Shown here in pieces: positions 43,664 to 52,432 of a stretch of 64,000 nt of DNA; the stretch's first letter is position 1, and the number at the start of each line of letters is the position of its first letter. This DNA is from Clostridiaceae bacterium BL-3. Its GTDB lineage: Bacteria; Bacillota; Clostridia; Clostridiales; Clostridiaceae. The translations under genes and the position numbers were made by a program. The notes under the pieces were generated by a model that was not told where the DNA came from, ran no database searches, and saw only the letters and a program-made list of their open reading frames with translations. The stretch covers positions 372,001 to 436,000 of the forward strand of contig CADDXC010000001.1 of NCBI GenBank assembly GCA_902809985.1, in the 5' to 3' direction.

Positions 43664-43936
43664 GTGAGCCAGCTGGTAAAAAATTATATGGAGGATGTGG
43701 TGGATAAACTTTTGCCTGAGGTTTTAAAAAACTATGACAATATATGTAAATGCCCCAAGTGTATTGATGATATAAAGGCTATAGTTTTGAACAACCTTAA
43801 GCCTAGATATATATCTACGGAAAAGGGGCTTTTATATACTAAAATTAACGAGCTTTCCAGAGAATTTAACACTAATGTGATAAAGGAAATAGCATTGGCT
43901 ATAAATATAGTATCTGAAAACCCACATGATTGTTAA
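43664..43936 (+). CDS. comFB: ComFB family protein
   Basis: About 90 residues of the late-competence ComFB family: NYMEDVVDKLLPEVLKNY, the cysteine pair in CKCPKCIDDIKAIVLNNL, and PRYISTEKGLLYTKI. Cyanobacterial members have been reported as cyclic-dinucleotide receptors, so a link to the c-di-GMP enzymes at the right end is possible but unproven. The start is uncertain: GTG 43664 overlaps the AAGGTGAG site, which would instead suit CTG 43673 or, more distantly, ATG 43688. Confidence 0.8.
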   Translation: MSQLVKNYMEDVVDKLLPEVLKNYDNICKCPKCIDDIKAIVLNNLKPRYISTEKGLLYTKINELSREFNTNVIKEIALAINIVSENPHDC

Positions 43937-43940
43937 AAAA

Positions 43941-43961
43941 CCAGCGTCATTTAGACGCTGG
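43941..43961. terminator. Bidirectional terminator between comFB and pepV
   Basis: The stem CCAGCGTC/GACGCTGG has loop ATTTA. Read on the minus strand it is followed at once by TTTTTT, so it is a standard terminator for pepV. On the plus strand the T run comes 10 bases later. Confidence 0.85.
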
Positions 43962-44004
43962 AAATATTGAGTTTTTTTCTTTTAGAAACAATTATGACTG
44001 TGAA

Positions 44005-45399
44005 TTATTTTGCAAGTTCGTATATTGCATGAGCATATATTTTGGCGTTCGTTATTAGATCTCCTATTTCGATGTATTCATTGGCCTGATGGTCAAGATC
44101 CGGTTTCCCGGGGAATATTGGTCCAAATCCAATTATATTTGGAAGTTCTTTGGCGTAAGTTCCTCCGCCTATTCCATAAGCTTTTCCTTCCTTACCCGTC
44201 TGTTCAGTATAAACTTTAAGCAGGGTTTTGACCAATTTACTGTCTTCTGAAAAATAAAGAGGTTCATCAGCTGCCACTCTTTCTATTTTTGCACCACACT
44301 CTGCAAATTTTTTGGAAAGGGTGTCCATGATTTTTTCACCTTCCACAGTAACGGGATATCTCATGTCTATCCACAGGTCAGCTGCTTCTTCATCGATTTC
44401 GGCAACTCCTACATTCCAGGATAATTTTCCCGAGGGTTTGTCTTTGCAGGCTATTTCAAGTGAAATACCCTCTGTATCAAATCCGATGTACTTGTTGAAG
44501 AAGTTTATATAGTCTGCGAGAGGAGAAGATTTTTTTACAATAGTTCCTAAAAAGTCAAAAGTCTGCATTATGGCATTTTTACCCAATTCAGGTGTACTTC
44601 CATGAGCTCCTACTCCAAAGGTATGCAAAACTACGCCGTTGTTTACTATTTCGGTTTTCATGTTGTAGCCTTTTTTATCTGCAAATTCCTTTACTGCTTT
44701 GACAATACTTTCTGTGTCTTTTGTGGCTATCACAGTTTCACATTTATCGGGTACCATGTTGGGCCTTATTCCGCCTTTTAATGATTTGATTTTGATTTCA
44801 CAATTACAACAAGAACTTAATTTTTTGACAACGTGAAATCTTCTTATGCCCTTTTCAGCATTTATAAGTGGATACATGGCATCTGGAGTAAATCCGGATA
44901 TAGGAGCCTTTTCCTTTTTATTATAAACGTGCATTTCAGAACTTCCAGTTTCTTCATTTGTTCCGAAAATAACTCTTACTTTTTTTGAAAGCGGTATTTT
45001 AAGATCTTTTATGGCCTTTAGTCCGAAAAGGGATGCAATTGTTGGACCTTTGTCGTCCAATGTACCCCTTCCGTAAATCTTGTCTTCATGAATTTCAGCC
45101 CCATAAGGTGGATGAATCCAATTGTCTCCTTCCGGCACTACATCCATATGTCCGAGAACTGCTACATAATCTTCTCCTTCACCATATTCTGCATATCCGT
45201 AGTATCCATCCTCTTCCTTATATGTTTTGAACCCAAGATCGGCTGCAATTTCGAGAGCCTTATCCAGAGTTTTCCCTACGCCTTCGCCAAAAGGAATGCC
45301 TGGTTTTCCTTCACCCTGGGTGCTTTTGATTTTAACTACCTCTTGAGTTGCCTTAATCAATTCTTCTTTCATCTCATCGATTTTTTTATTAAGTTGCAT
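44005..45399 (-). CDS. pepV: Dipeptidase PepV
   Basis: A 464-residue M20-family zinc dipeptidase that cleaves dipeptides in the cytoplasm. Marks: IPFGEGVGKTLDKALEIA, the metal site LGHMDVVPEGDNW, GRGTLDDKGPTIASLFGLKAI, FGTNEETGS, and the C-terminal KAYGIGGGTYAKEL with DHQANEYIEI. The length is that of PepV. The ATG follows AAGGAGG by 7 bases and the promoter at 45485-45513 reads into it. Confidence 0.93.
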   Translation of the reverse strand: MQLNKKIDEMKEELIKATQEVVKIKSTQGEGKPGIPFGEGVGKTLDKALEIAADLGFKTYKEEDGYYGYAEYGEGEDYVAVLGHMDVVPEGDNWIHPPYGAEIHEDKIYGRGTLDDKGPTIASLFGLKAIKDLKIPLSKKVRVIFGTNEETGSSEMHVYNKKEKAPISGFTPDAMYPLINAEKGIRRFHVVKKLSSCCNCEIKIKSLKGGIRPNMVPDKCETVIATKDTESIVKAVKEFADKKGYNMKTEIVNNGVVLHTFGVGAHGSTPELGKNAIMQTFDFLGTIVKKSSPLADYINFFNKYIGFDTEGISLEIACKDKPSGKLSWNVGVAEIDEEAADLWIDMRYPVTVEGEKIMDTLSKKFAECGAKIERVAADEPLYFSEDSKLVKTLLKVYTEQTGKEGKAYGIGGGTYAKELPNIIGFGPIFPGKPDLDHQANEYIEIGDLITNAKIYAHAIYELAK

Positions 45400-45484
45400 G
45401 CATATTCCTCCTTGTTTTTGATACTCTTTATCAAGTTATTGATGGATCCAGCTGGAGTTCGTTCATAATTTATTTAACATGATT

Positions 45485-45513
45485 ATTGTATACCTTTTTC
45501 TGTAATTTTTCAA
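45485..45513 (-). promoter_or_regulatory. Housekeeping promoter of pepV
   Basis: On the minus strand TTGAAA (45508-45513) and TACAAT (45485-45490) are separated by 17 bases, the sigma-A arrangement. The remainder of the 45400-45777 gap is AT-rich, apart from a long inverted repeat. Confidence 0.7.
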
Positions 45514-45696
45514 TATGCATGAATTTTTTATTGATTGAATTTATTTTTATGATTAATTTAATTCAATTTTCTTAAATTTAGCACATCTTGTTTTTATTTT
45601 ATTGGCAGACTACTGCGAACATAGGGATCAACTTATCTAGGTGTGCAGCAGTGTTTATTTCCGTAAGTATTAGCAATGACAGCTTTCGAATAAGAC

Positions 45697-45749
45697 AACA
45701 GGGAAGATGTCCAGGGCTTGTTTATACATCCCCGGACATCTTCCCTGTT
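45697..45749. repeat. Long perfect inverted repeat
   Basis: AACAGGGAAGATGTCC (45697-45712) pairs perfectly over 16 bases with GGACATCTTCCCTGTT (45734-45749), with an inner GGG/CCC. It lies just downstream of the flavoprotein gene (read on the minus strand). There is only a T4 on the plus side and no T run on the minus side, so it may be an unusual terminator or a message-stabilising hairpin. Confidence 0.7.
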
Positions 45750-45777
45750 TTAAATGGAATCTGGAAATTTGTGAGAT

Positions 45778-47055
45778 TTATGTCAGCCTTTTATTGAAGA
45801 TGCCCAGAAGCTGGAGTTTTTTGATTCTATTTCGGATTCTACCGGTATCTATGGAATATAATCCCTTTTCTTTCATCCTGTTAAAATATTCTGCCCCGGC
45901 AAAAGTATATCTGTTTTTTCTGCCTTCAGGAGTTTTTATTCTGCTGTTGGCATAACTTATTATGTCGCCTACAGCGGTATCTGCGGGCAAAACAAGAGTT
46001 GGAAATTTAAGTGCAGATCTCACTGCATTATGGCCTGCTAGTGATCCCGTACATATAGCTTCAGTGTGTCCCACAAATAATCCGCTTTTTTCGCCGCCGC
46101 AGAAAAGATTTTCAAGGCCCACTACTTTCAAATCATTGGATACGGGAGCTACAGAAAGATATCTTATGGAATTTCCCTTTCCGCCGGAATAGGGATCGAT
46201 GAATTTTACGTTTTCGAGTCCGTGTATTTTTCTGAGCTTACTCAGCGGGTAATATGAGGTCATGAGCTTTACATGTCCCGTATCAAGTAGGATTATATTT
46301 TCTGCAAATTCTTTTAGGGCATACTGTTGGCATACCTTTGCCTTTAGTTTGTCTAAATTTACATCCTCCTTTGGAACCTTTAAAACAACTACCCCTTTTT
46401 TCTCGAGTTCATTCACAAGTTCTTTATCCAGGGTTTCTTTGGCTAATTTGCAGGAACCGCTGAAAGCTCCGTAATTTCCATCTGTCCTCTCACCGTGAAG
46501 ATCATCTATACCGGCACACTTACTTATGCTAACTCTCGGACCGAAGGATGGACACCTGAGTACACACATGGAACATCCGTTGCCGTATCTTATACAGTTT
46601 CCCATGGGACCTGTAGAACCGGTAGTTTCAACAAATACATCTGCTTCCTCATAATTCCCGGTTGAGGTATATATACCTTTGATTTTACTGCCATCCATTT
46701 TAACATCCACTACCCGTGATTCAAAATTTATCTTTATACCTTTGCTTAAGATATATTTTCTGACTTCGGGCTCTATCTTATTTACATCGTAAAGCCATGC
46801 ATGTGCATGATTTGGAAAATCCAGATTTTTATGCCTGGTAAGCTTGTCTGTAATGCCTATGAGATCTCCTGCTCCTAGAGCTGTTATTTCCTCGGCAGCT
46901 GTGTATCTGCCGTTGTTTCTCATTATTCCTCCTACATTTCCAAGTCCGAGAACCATATCGGTTTTTTCATAAATAACCACCTCGGCACCTGCTTTCACTG
47001 CTGTTAAAGCTGCTGCACATCCGGACCAGCCAGCTCCAATCACTATTACCTTCAT
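45778..47055 (-). CDS. FAD-dependent oxidoreductase with cysteine cluster
   Basis: A 425-residue flavoprotein. The FAD-binding start is VIVIGAGWSGCAAALTAVKAGAEVVIYEK. The fold resembles the GidA/TrmFO and fumarate-reductase-like group. Near residue 160 a cluster GNGCSMCVLRCPSFGP and a later cysteine (SKCAG) could bind an iron-sulfur centre. LFCGGEKSGLFVGHTEA near residue 335 is the second dinucleotide motif. The substrate is unknown. It follows the PyrK-like gene by 13 bases with an AGGAGGT site, so the two probably form one redox complex. Confidence 0.75.
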   Translation of the reverse strand: MKVIVIGAGWSGCAAALTAVKAGAEVVIYEKTDMVLGLGNVGGIMRNNGRYTAAEEITALGAGDLIGITDKLTRHKNLDFPNHAHAWLYDVNKIEPEVRKYILSKGIKINFESRVVDVKMDGSKIKGIYTSTGNYEEADVFVETTGSTGPMGNCIRYGNGCSMCVLRCPSFGPRVSISKCAGIDDLHGERTDGNYGAFSGSCKLAKETLDKELVNELEKKGVVVLKVPKEDVNLDKLKAKVCQQYALKEFAENIILLDTGHVKLMTSYYPLSKLRKIHGLENVKFIDPYSGGKGNSIRYLSVAPVSNDLKVVGLENLFCGGEKSGLFVGHTEAICTGSLAGHNAVRSALKFPTLVLPADTAVGDIISYANSRIKTPEGRKNRYTFAGAEYFNRMKEKGLYSIDTGRIRNRIKKLQLLGIFNKRLT

Positions 47056-47068
47056 AAAAAATGACCTC

Positions 47069-48034
47069 CTATATAAATTTTCTATCTTTAAATAATTCCC
47101 TGGGATCCATTTGTACCTTGCATAACCTCTTCACTACATCATTTTTGTAATGCTTGGTACAGCTGGAACATATGCCCTCACCGCAGTTCATTTTGGAATT
47201 GTTGCAGCAGGAAAGAGCAATTGACTTATCGGCAAATTGAATAATTCTGTATATTAGAATATCTGGACCGCCGCAGTGGATGAGATTTATATTTCCTCCG
47301 GATAGACAGTCTTTTAGAATGGATTTGAAGTTTTCTGTAAGGTATCCATTTTCAAGTATTCTGCAGTTTACAATTTTAGAACTGTAGTCATTGAGGTATT
47401 TTTCGCTGAAATTATTTTTGAATTGGGTGTCTATGAAGGAGATAATCTTGTTGTTGTTTGAGTGCAGTTTTTTCATAATGGGAATTGAAGGCGCAATTCC
47501 TATGCCGCAGGCTATAATCAGTGAGGTGCCATTTTTAGCTTCATATATATTTGAAAGACCCATTATTCCGTTGAAAAAAGGACCCCGTACTGATATCCTG
47601 TCGTTTTCATTTAAAGAAAATAAATTTTTAGTCTTGATTCCATTCAGTTTTATGGCGATCTTCAGGGTGTTTCTGATGACATCAGCCTCCATTATTGATA
47701 TCGGAACATCATAATAAACCGGATTTTCAGTATTTTTTAGGAATACGAAACTTCCTGGGTAAACAAGTTCTCTTGTTAGATCTTCAGGAGCTTTTAAAGT
47801 GAGTATGCATAAATTTTTATCAGGAGTTTTCTTTTTTAATATTGTACATGTATAAGTTCTTCGCAGATTTTGAGCCTTACTGCCATTGGATATATATTTA
47901 TCATATATGCAAACGCCGCACCAGTTTTTGCACTGACAGAATTTTTCACCCGAGAGTTGTGAGCAGAGCACGCAATCCAGGGTTTCTGCAAGATGACATG
48001 GGCAGTATTCACCTCCAGCATCGATACAATTCAT
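47069..48034 (-). CDS. PyrK-like FAD/NAD-binding iron-sulfur electron-transfer protein
   Basis: A 321-residue protein related to PyrK-type and sulfide-dehydrogenase-type electron-transfer subunits. Residues 1-45 hold ten cysteines (YCPCHLAETLDCVLC, CQCKNWCGVC), more than a PyrK needs. Residues 55-260 form a ferredoxin-reductase-like module (VYPGSFVFLK, IIACGIGIAPSIPIMKKL for NAD binding, NLIHCGGPD). The C-terminus has CGEGICSSC plus a further Cys, the [2Fe-2S] pattern. Co-transcribed with the flavoprotein. No pyrD is nearby, so pyrimidine synthesis is unlikely. Confidence 0.75.
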   Translation of the reverse strand: MNCIDAGGEYCPCHLAETLDCVLCSQLSGEKFCQCKNWCGVCIYDKYISNGSKAQNLRRTYTCTILKKKTPDKNLCILTLKAPEDLTRELVYPGSFVFLKNTENPVYYDVPISIMEADVIRNTLKIAIKLNGIKTKNLFSLNENDRISVRGPFFNGIMGLSNIYEAKNGTSLIIACGIGIAPSIPIMKKLHSNNNKIISFIDTQFKNNFSEKYLNDYSSKIVNCRILENGYLTENFKSILKDCLSGGNINLIHCGGPDILIYRIIQFADKSIALSCCNNSKMNCGEGICSSCTKHYKNDVVKRLCKVQMDPRELFKDRKFI

Positions 48035-48191
48035 AAAAATAACCTCCGTCTATAATATAAGCTGTATAATATTAGATTATTTTCCAGCAGAATTTTTGTT
48101 ACTTCTCATGGATATTGAAATGACGTATTTTTATTTTGAAGTAGTCTGCATAATATTTTTAAACAAGCTAAAACTACTAGGGGTGATACTT

Positions 48192-49673
48192 ATGGATAAT
48201 TTCAGTATAAACGGCAATATACAGAGGATCATCAGCGGCCTTGGAGATACAGAAACGGTTATAACAAGGTCCTTTGAAATAGGATATAAGCTTCCAATAC
48301 AGGCAGTACTTATTTATGTAAATTCTCTTGCAGACAAAGAATCTATAAATCGAAACATATTAAATCCCCTTATGCTGCATACAGATGACAATTTGTACCT
48401 GTCGTCGAATCTGTGCAGTACAATATGCAAGAAATATATAACTTCAAGTAATACGCTTATAGAAAAGGATATTGCTCAGGCCATATTTGCCTTGAAACGT
48501 GGAGATACTGTGTTGATTATAGAACATATAAGTGAATTTATAATAATAGATACAAGGGACGGAAAATACAGGCAGATATCAGAGCCTTTGAATGAGTATG
48601 CAGTCAGGGGATCGAGAGAAGGATTTGTTGAAAACCTGGAAACAAATGTAAGCTTGATTAGGAGGATAATAAAACATCCGGATCTCACTATCGAAAATTT
48701 TACCTTGGGGAAATATACTCAAACAGATATAAAATTGATATATATAGACAGTATTGCAGATGAGAAGATCATGAAAAACATACGTGATAGGCTGGCTGTT
48801 ATAGATGTGGATTCGATAACGGGGGTGGGTATTGTAGAACAGTATATAGAAGATCATCCCTGCAGTTTGTTCCCTCAATGTTTTGCAACTGAGAGGCCTG
48901 ATATAGTCATAAATGATTTAATGGAAGGAAGAGCTGTAATACTGTGCCAGGGGACACCTTATGCTCTTGTAGTACCGGCATTGTTCACAGAATTCTTTCA
49001 GGCAATAGAGGACTATTATGAAAGAAGTGTATTATCTTCCTTGATTAGGATTTTGAGGTTGATCGCAGTTATTTTAGTTATAACTCTTCCTGCTGCCTAT
49101 CTGCCTTTTATAAAATTTAATGCAGAGCTTATACCGATACAATTTCTCCTGCCTTTAGTATCTACAAGAAGGGGGCTGTTATTGACTCCTCTAATTGAAA
49201 TATTGTCCATGGAAATGGTAGTGGAATTTTTAAGAGAAGGAGGATTGAGGCTTCCGGGCAAAATAGGGCAAACTCTTAGTTTAGTTGGAGGGTTTATTAT
49301 TGGCGATGCGGCATTAAGAGCGCGTCTGGTTAGTCCTGCTACTCTTGTAGTTGTGGGAACAGCTGTAATTGGAACATTCGTCATTCCCAATTATGACATG
49401 TCACTTTCTATACGTATAGTGAGGTTCCCGATGATAATACTTGCTGATATATTTGGAATTGTAGGTATTGCTGCTGGCTGGTATCTCATTTTGTTACATC
49501 TGTTTTCAATGAACAGTTTTGGAGTACAGTATCTGTCTTTTAAAAGGAACGACTTGAAGGATATATTCATCAGGGCACAGTTGTGGAATATGGATGAGAG
49601 GCCTGAAGCTATACCAAATAAAAACAAGATCAGGCACGGAGGCTCTATGAAAAAATTCAGGAGGAAGCATTGA
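48192..49673 (+). CDS. gerKA: Spore germinant receptor subunit GerKA (GerA family)
   Basis: A 493-residue GerA/SpoVAF family protein of the inner spore membrane. The N-terminal soluble domain (residues 1-240) is followed by about five membrane segments from residue 280 (LIAVILVITLPAAYLPF, LSLVGGFIIGDAALRARL, PMIILADIFGIVGIAAG). FQAIEDYYERS and LLPLVSTRRGLLLTPLIEIL are family signatures. The ATG at 48192 follows AGGGGTGA; the longer frame from 48096 has no site. It forms an operon with gerKB and gerKC. Confidence 0.88.
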   Translation: MDNFSINGNIQRIISGLGDTETVITRSFEIGYKLPIQAVLIYVNSLADKESINRNILNPLMLHTDDNLYLSSNLCSTICKKYITSSNTLIEKDIAQAIFALKRGDTVLIIEHISEFIIIDTRDGKYRQISEPLNEYAVRGSREGFVENLETNVSLIRRIIKHPDLTIENFTLGKYTQTDIKLIYIDSIADEKIMKNIRDRLAVIDVDSITGVGIVEQYIEDHPCSLFPQCFATERPDIVINDLMEGRAVILCQGTPYALVVPALFTEFFQAIEDYYERSVLSSLIRILRLIAVILVITLPAAYLPFIKFNAELIPIQFLLPLVSTRRGLLLTPLIEILSMEMVVEFLREGGLRLPGKIGQTLSLVGGFIIGDAALRARLVSPATLVVVGTAVIGTFVIPNYDMSLSIRIVRFPMIILADIFGIVGIAAGWYLILLHLFSMNSFGVQYLSFKRNDLKDIFIRAQLWNMDERPEAIPNKNKIRHGGSMKKFRRKH

Positions 49674-50767
49674 TGCAGAACAGCCTAGAAAATAAAATAA
49701 CTTCATATCAGCTGCTTTGTATTTTAACGGGTACTGCTGTAGGCATAGGTTTGATAAGTCTTCCAAATGAAGTAACTCAAATAGCCAAGCAAAATGGCTG
49801 GATTTCAGTTATTATCGGTGGAGTCTATCCTCTATATCTGGTGTATATTGCGTGTATATTGCAGAAAAAGTTCCCAGATAAGAATATATTACAGTTGAGC
49901 AGACAATTTTTAGGAACTTTTTTAGGAAACTTTCTAAATTTGATCTTTATGTCTAATTTTGTACTGTACACTACGGCTGTTGCATCCGGGCTGACCATTC
50001 TTTTGACAACTTTTATAATGTATTTTATGGTTCCTGTGAGATTACTTATATTTATAGTGTTTCTAGGAGCCATATCGAGTTACAGCGGATTAAAACCTTT
50101 GGCAAGTATAAATGAACTGATCTTTATATTTACTATAGTGGTTTCTCTTATCTCACTTGTTGCACTGGGCAAAGGAAAACTTATAAATGTACTTCCTATA
50201 TTTGATCTGAATACTAAACTTTTGCTCAGAGGAAGCATTGAATCGTGTTTCTCATATGGTGGTACGGAAATAATTTTTTTGTTTTATCCTCTGTTAAGCG
50301 ATAAAGAAAACTTTAGAAGCTGTGCGTTAAAAGGTGTACTATTTATAGTGATCTTGTATTCATCCTTAACTTTTTTGACAGTATATTATTGTGGAATAGA
50401 CTTAGTAAAGAAATCTTTCTGGGCAGTACTTATAGCTGCTAAATCTATTGAAATACCGATAATAAATAATTTCAGGTTTATATTCATGTTTCTGTGGAGT
50501 ATAGTAAATTTTAAAACTATTTCCAACAATTACTTTGCATCTGTATTTATTTTACAGGATTTGTTTAAAAGGTCTTCGATAAAAAAACTGTCTGTAATTA
50601 TATATCCCCTTATAATATTGATATCTTCTACATATCTAAATGAAGAATCTCGGAGAACTTTTTTAAAATTTATAATTCCAAAATACACTTTATTCAATAT
50701 AGCATACCTGACCATAGTATGCTGTATGGCACTTATAAAAAAGGATGGTTTAAATGAAAAAAAATAA
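49673..50767 (+). CDS. gerKB: Spore germinant receptor permease subunit GerKB
   Basis: A 364-residue protein with about ten membrane segments, of the GerAB / amino-acid permease-like family that binds the germinant. Marks: ITSYQLLCILTGTAVGIGLISLP at the start and GGTEIIFLFYPLL. The start overlaps the gerKA stop (TGATG) and is preceded by AGGAGG. It overlaps gerKC by 14 bases. Confidence 0.9.
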   Translation: MQNSLENKITSYQLLCILTGTAVGIGLISLPNEVTQIAKQNGWISVIIGGVYPLYLVYIACILQKKFPDKNILQLSRQFLGTFLGNFLNLIFMSNFVLYTTAVASGLTILLTTFIMYFMVPVRLLIFIVFLGAISSYSGLKPLASINELIFIFTIVVSLISLVALGKGKLINVLPIFDLNTKLLLRGSIESCFSYGGTEIIFLFYPLLSDKENFRSCALKGVLFIVILYSSLTFLTVYYCGIDLVKKSFWAVLIAAKSIEIPIINNFRFIFMFLWSIVNFKTISNNYFASVFILQDLFKRSSIKKLSVIIYPLIILISSTYLNEESRRTFLKFIIPKYTLFNIAYLTIVCCMALIKKDGLNEKK

Positions 50768-51893
50768 ATTTTTAATTATAATACCGTTATTAGTTATAGT
50801 ATTTTCATTTTTTATAACGGGGATAAAAGATTCAGATGTGGTTGAAAACCTGGAAATAGTAGCTGGAATAGGATCAGATATTGAATATGAAACTCCTGAT
50901 ATAATATCATACAGCGCACCTTTGTCCGTCTATATATTTGGCGATACCAGTGAAAATGATGAGAACATCAGGGTAAGTAGTGCAATAAGAAGGGGAGTTG
51001 GAGGAACTTTAGGTAAAACCAGGGAGAACAGACAATCCTTATCAGACAAAAAAAGCATATTTGGATTTGAAAAGGTATATGTAATAAGTGAAGACAGTGC
51101 TGTTTGCGGAATTGGACCGGTAATAGATATATTATTCAGAAACCCCCAATTAAATGATACAGGCTATTTTGTAATATGTAAATGTAAGGCTGAGGATATG
51201 CTTTCCCATAAAGTAAAAGGTTATCCAAGTTCCTCTGATTTTATAGAGGGCCTGTTAAAAAATGAGTATAATTATTCCTTTTTCCCAAAAGATACAAAGA
51301 TAACGGATTTGTACACTTCACTTTATGTTGAAGGTATCAATCCTGTAGTACCTTACATTGAAATAATCGATGACAATATAAAGGTATCAGGCATGGCCTT
51401 ATTTAAAGAATCACGCATGGTGGCAAAATCAAGTTTTGATGACAGCAAATGGCTTAATCTAATGGGAAATGATAAAGGCCGCGGAATTGTGAGTCTACAA
51501 AAGACTGCAAAAAATTATGCAGACTTCTATGCGTATTCATCAAAGAAAGTCTATGTAAATAAAATCGGAGGAAAACTTCATTTTACAATAAATTTAAGGT
51601 TGAAAGGAGATATAATTACAAATACCTATTTTAAAGATCTTTCAAAAAATAAAGATGTTAAAAAGACCTTTGAAAATGAAATTGAAGAGAAGGTACGCAA
51701 GAATTGCTGTTCAATTATAAATAAAATGAAGACGGAGTATAGAACAGATTGTATAGGTCTTGGCCAATATGCTGCAGCTAAATATGGAAGATGGAGCAAT
51801 ACGGATTGGAACAAAGAAGTGCTTAATTCCAATATAGATATAAATGTGAAAGCATCTATAGAGAATTGGGGACGTGGTTCTTTTGAAAAATAA
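50754..51893 (+). CDS. gerKC: Spore germinant receptor subunit GerKC lacking the lipobox cysteine
   Basis: A 379-residue GerAC family protein, normally a lipoprotein on the outer face of the inner spore membrane. It starts with a hydrophobic signal (LIIIPLLVIVFSFFITGIKD). At the place where relatives have Cys after LTG or ITG, this protein has Ile (ACG GGG ATA), and no other cysteine is near, so diacylglycerol attachment seems impossible. The rest is ordinary (ENLEIVAGIGSDIE, SKKVYVNKIGGKLHF). It may stay anchored by the uncleaved signal. Confidence 0.85.
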   Translation: MKKNKFLIIIPLLVIVFSFFITGIKDSDVVENLEIVAGIGSDIEYETPDIISYSAPLSVYIFGDTSENDENIRVSSAIRRGVGGTLGKTRENRQSLSDKKSIFGFEKVYVISEDSAVCGIGPVIDILFRNPQLNDTGYFVICKCKAEDMLSHKVKGYPSSSDFIEGLLKNEYNYSFFPKDTKITDLYTSLYVEGINPVVPYIEIIDDNIKVSGMALFKESRMVAKSSFDDSKWLNLMGNDKGRGIVSLQKTAKNYADFYAYSSKKVYVNKIGGKLHFTINLRLKGDIITNTYFKDLSKNKDVKKTFENEIEEKVRKNCCSIINKMKTEYRTDCIGLGQYAAAKYGRWSNTDWNKEVLNSNIDINVKASIENWGRGSFEK

Positions 51894-51908
51894 TTTTGGA
51901 TCACATAT

Positions 51909-51937
51909 TTGTATTGGAGAACAATTTATTATATAAT
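51909..51937 (+). promoter_or_regulatory. Housekeeping promoter of the encapsulin operon
   Basis: TTGTAT (51909-51914), 17 bases, then a perfect TATAAT (51932-51937). Transcription would start near 51944, about 100 bases before the cargo gene. Confidence 0.65.
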
Positions 51938-52040
51938 ATATATTACTAGGGAGAATAAGCTAGCGGTTACAGTATAAGGTAATATGTATGACAATTTAAA
52001 ATATTTCATAAATCTAAGTACAAGGAGGAGGTAGGTTACT

Positions 52041-52418
52041 ATGCCAAATTTTGCAAATCCATTTCAAGGAAATGTGGACAGAAAGATGACTAAAGAGGAG
52101 CTTATTCAGGCTGTGAGACTTGATATTGCAGGAGAACTTGAGGCCATATATCTGTATGAATCACATGTGCTGGCAACAGATAATGCTGCAGCCAAGAAGG
52201 TGATAGCAGACATAAGGGATGAGGAGAAAGCACATATAGGTGAATTGATGTCCTTGTTGAAGATACTTGATCCTGAAGAAGCAAAACATTTTGCAGACGG
52301 TGAAACAGAAGTTGCAGAGATGATGGAAGAGTTGAATATTCAAATTCCTGAAGTAAAAGAAAAGCCTAGTCAGGACAAATCCGCCCATAAAACTGTGGGC
52401 AGTTTGATAAAGGATTGA
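52041..52418 (+). CDS. Encapsulated ferritin-like cargo protein
   Basis: A 125-residue protein of the encapsulin-associated ferritin-like family. A two-helix ferroxidase unit has IAGELEAIYLYESHV and IRDEEKAHIGELMSLL with the iron-binding Glu and His. A flexible linker rich in Pro, Lys and Ser leads to the C-terminal targeting peptide TVGSLIKD, the type that docks inside family 1 encapsulin shells. The shell gene starts 14 bases after its stop. It probably oxidises and stores iron within the shell. AAGGAGGAGG precedes the ATG. Confidence 0.93.
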   Translation: MPNFANPFQGNVDRKMTKEELIQAVRLDIAGELEAIYLYESHVLATDNAAAKKVIADIRDEEKAHIGELMSLLKILDPEEAKHFADGETEVAEMMEELNIQIPEVKEKPSQDKSAHKTVGSLIKD

Positions 52419-52432
52419 GGGGGGAAATAGTC

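Noticed and set aside
47069-48034. Assignment as PyrK of dihydroorotate dehydrogenase
   Set aside because: No pyrD is adjacent, the N-terminal cysteine-rich domain is foreign to PyrK, and the partner is an unrelated flavoprotein.
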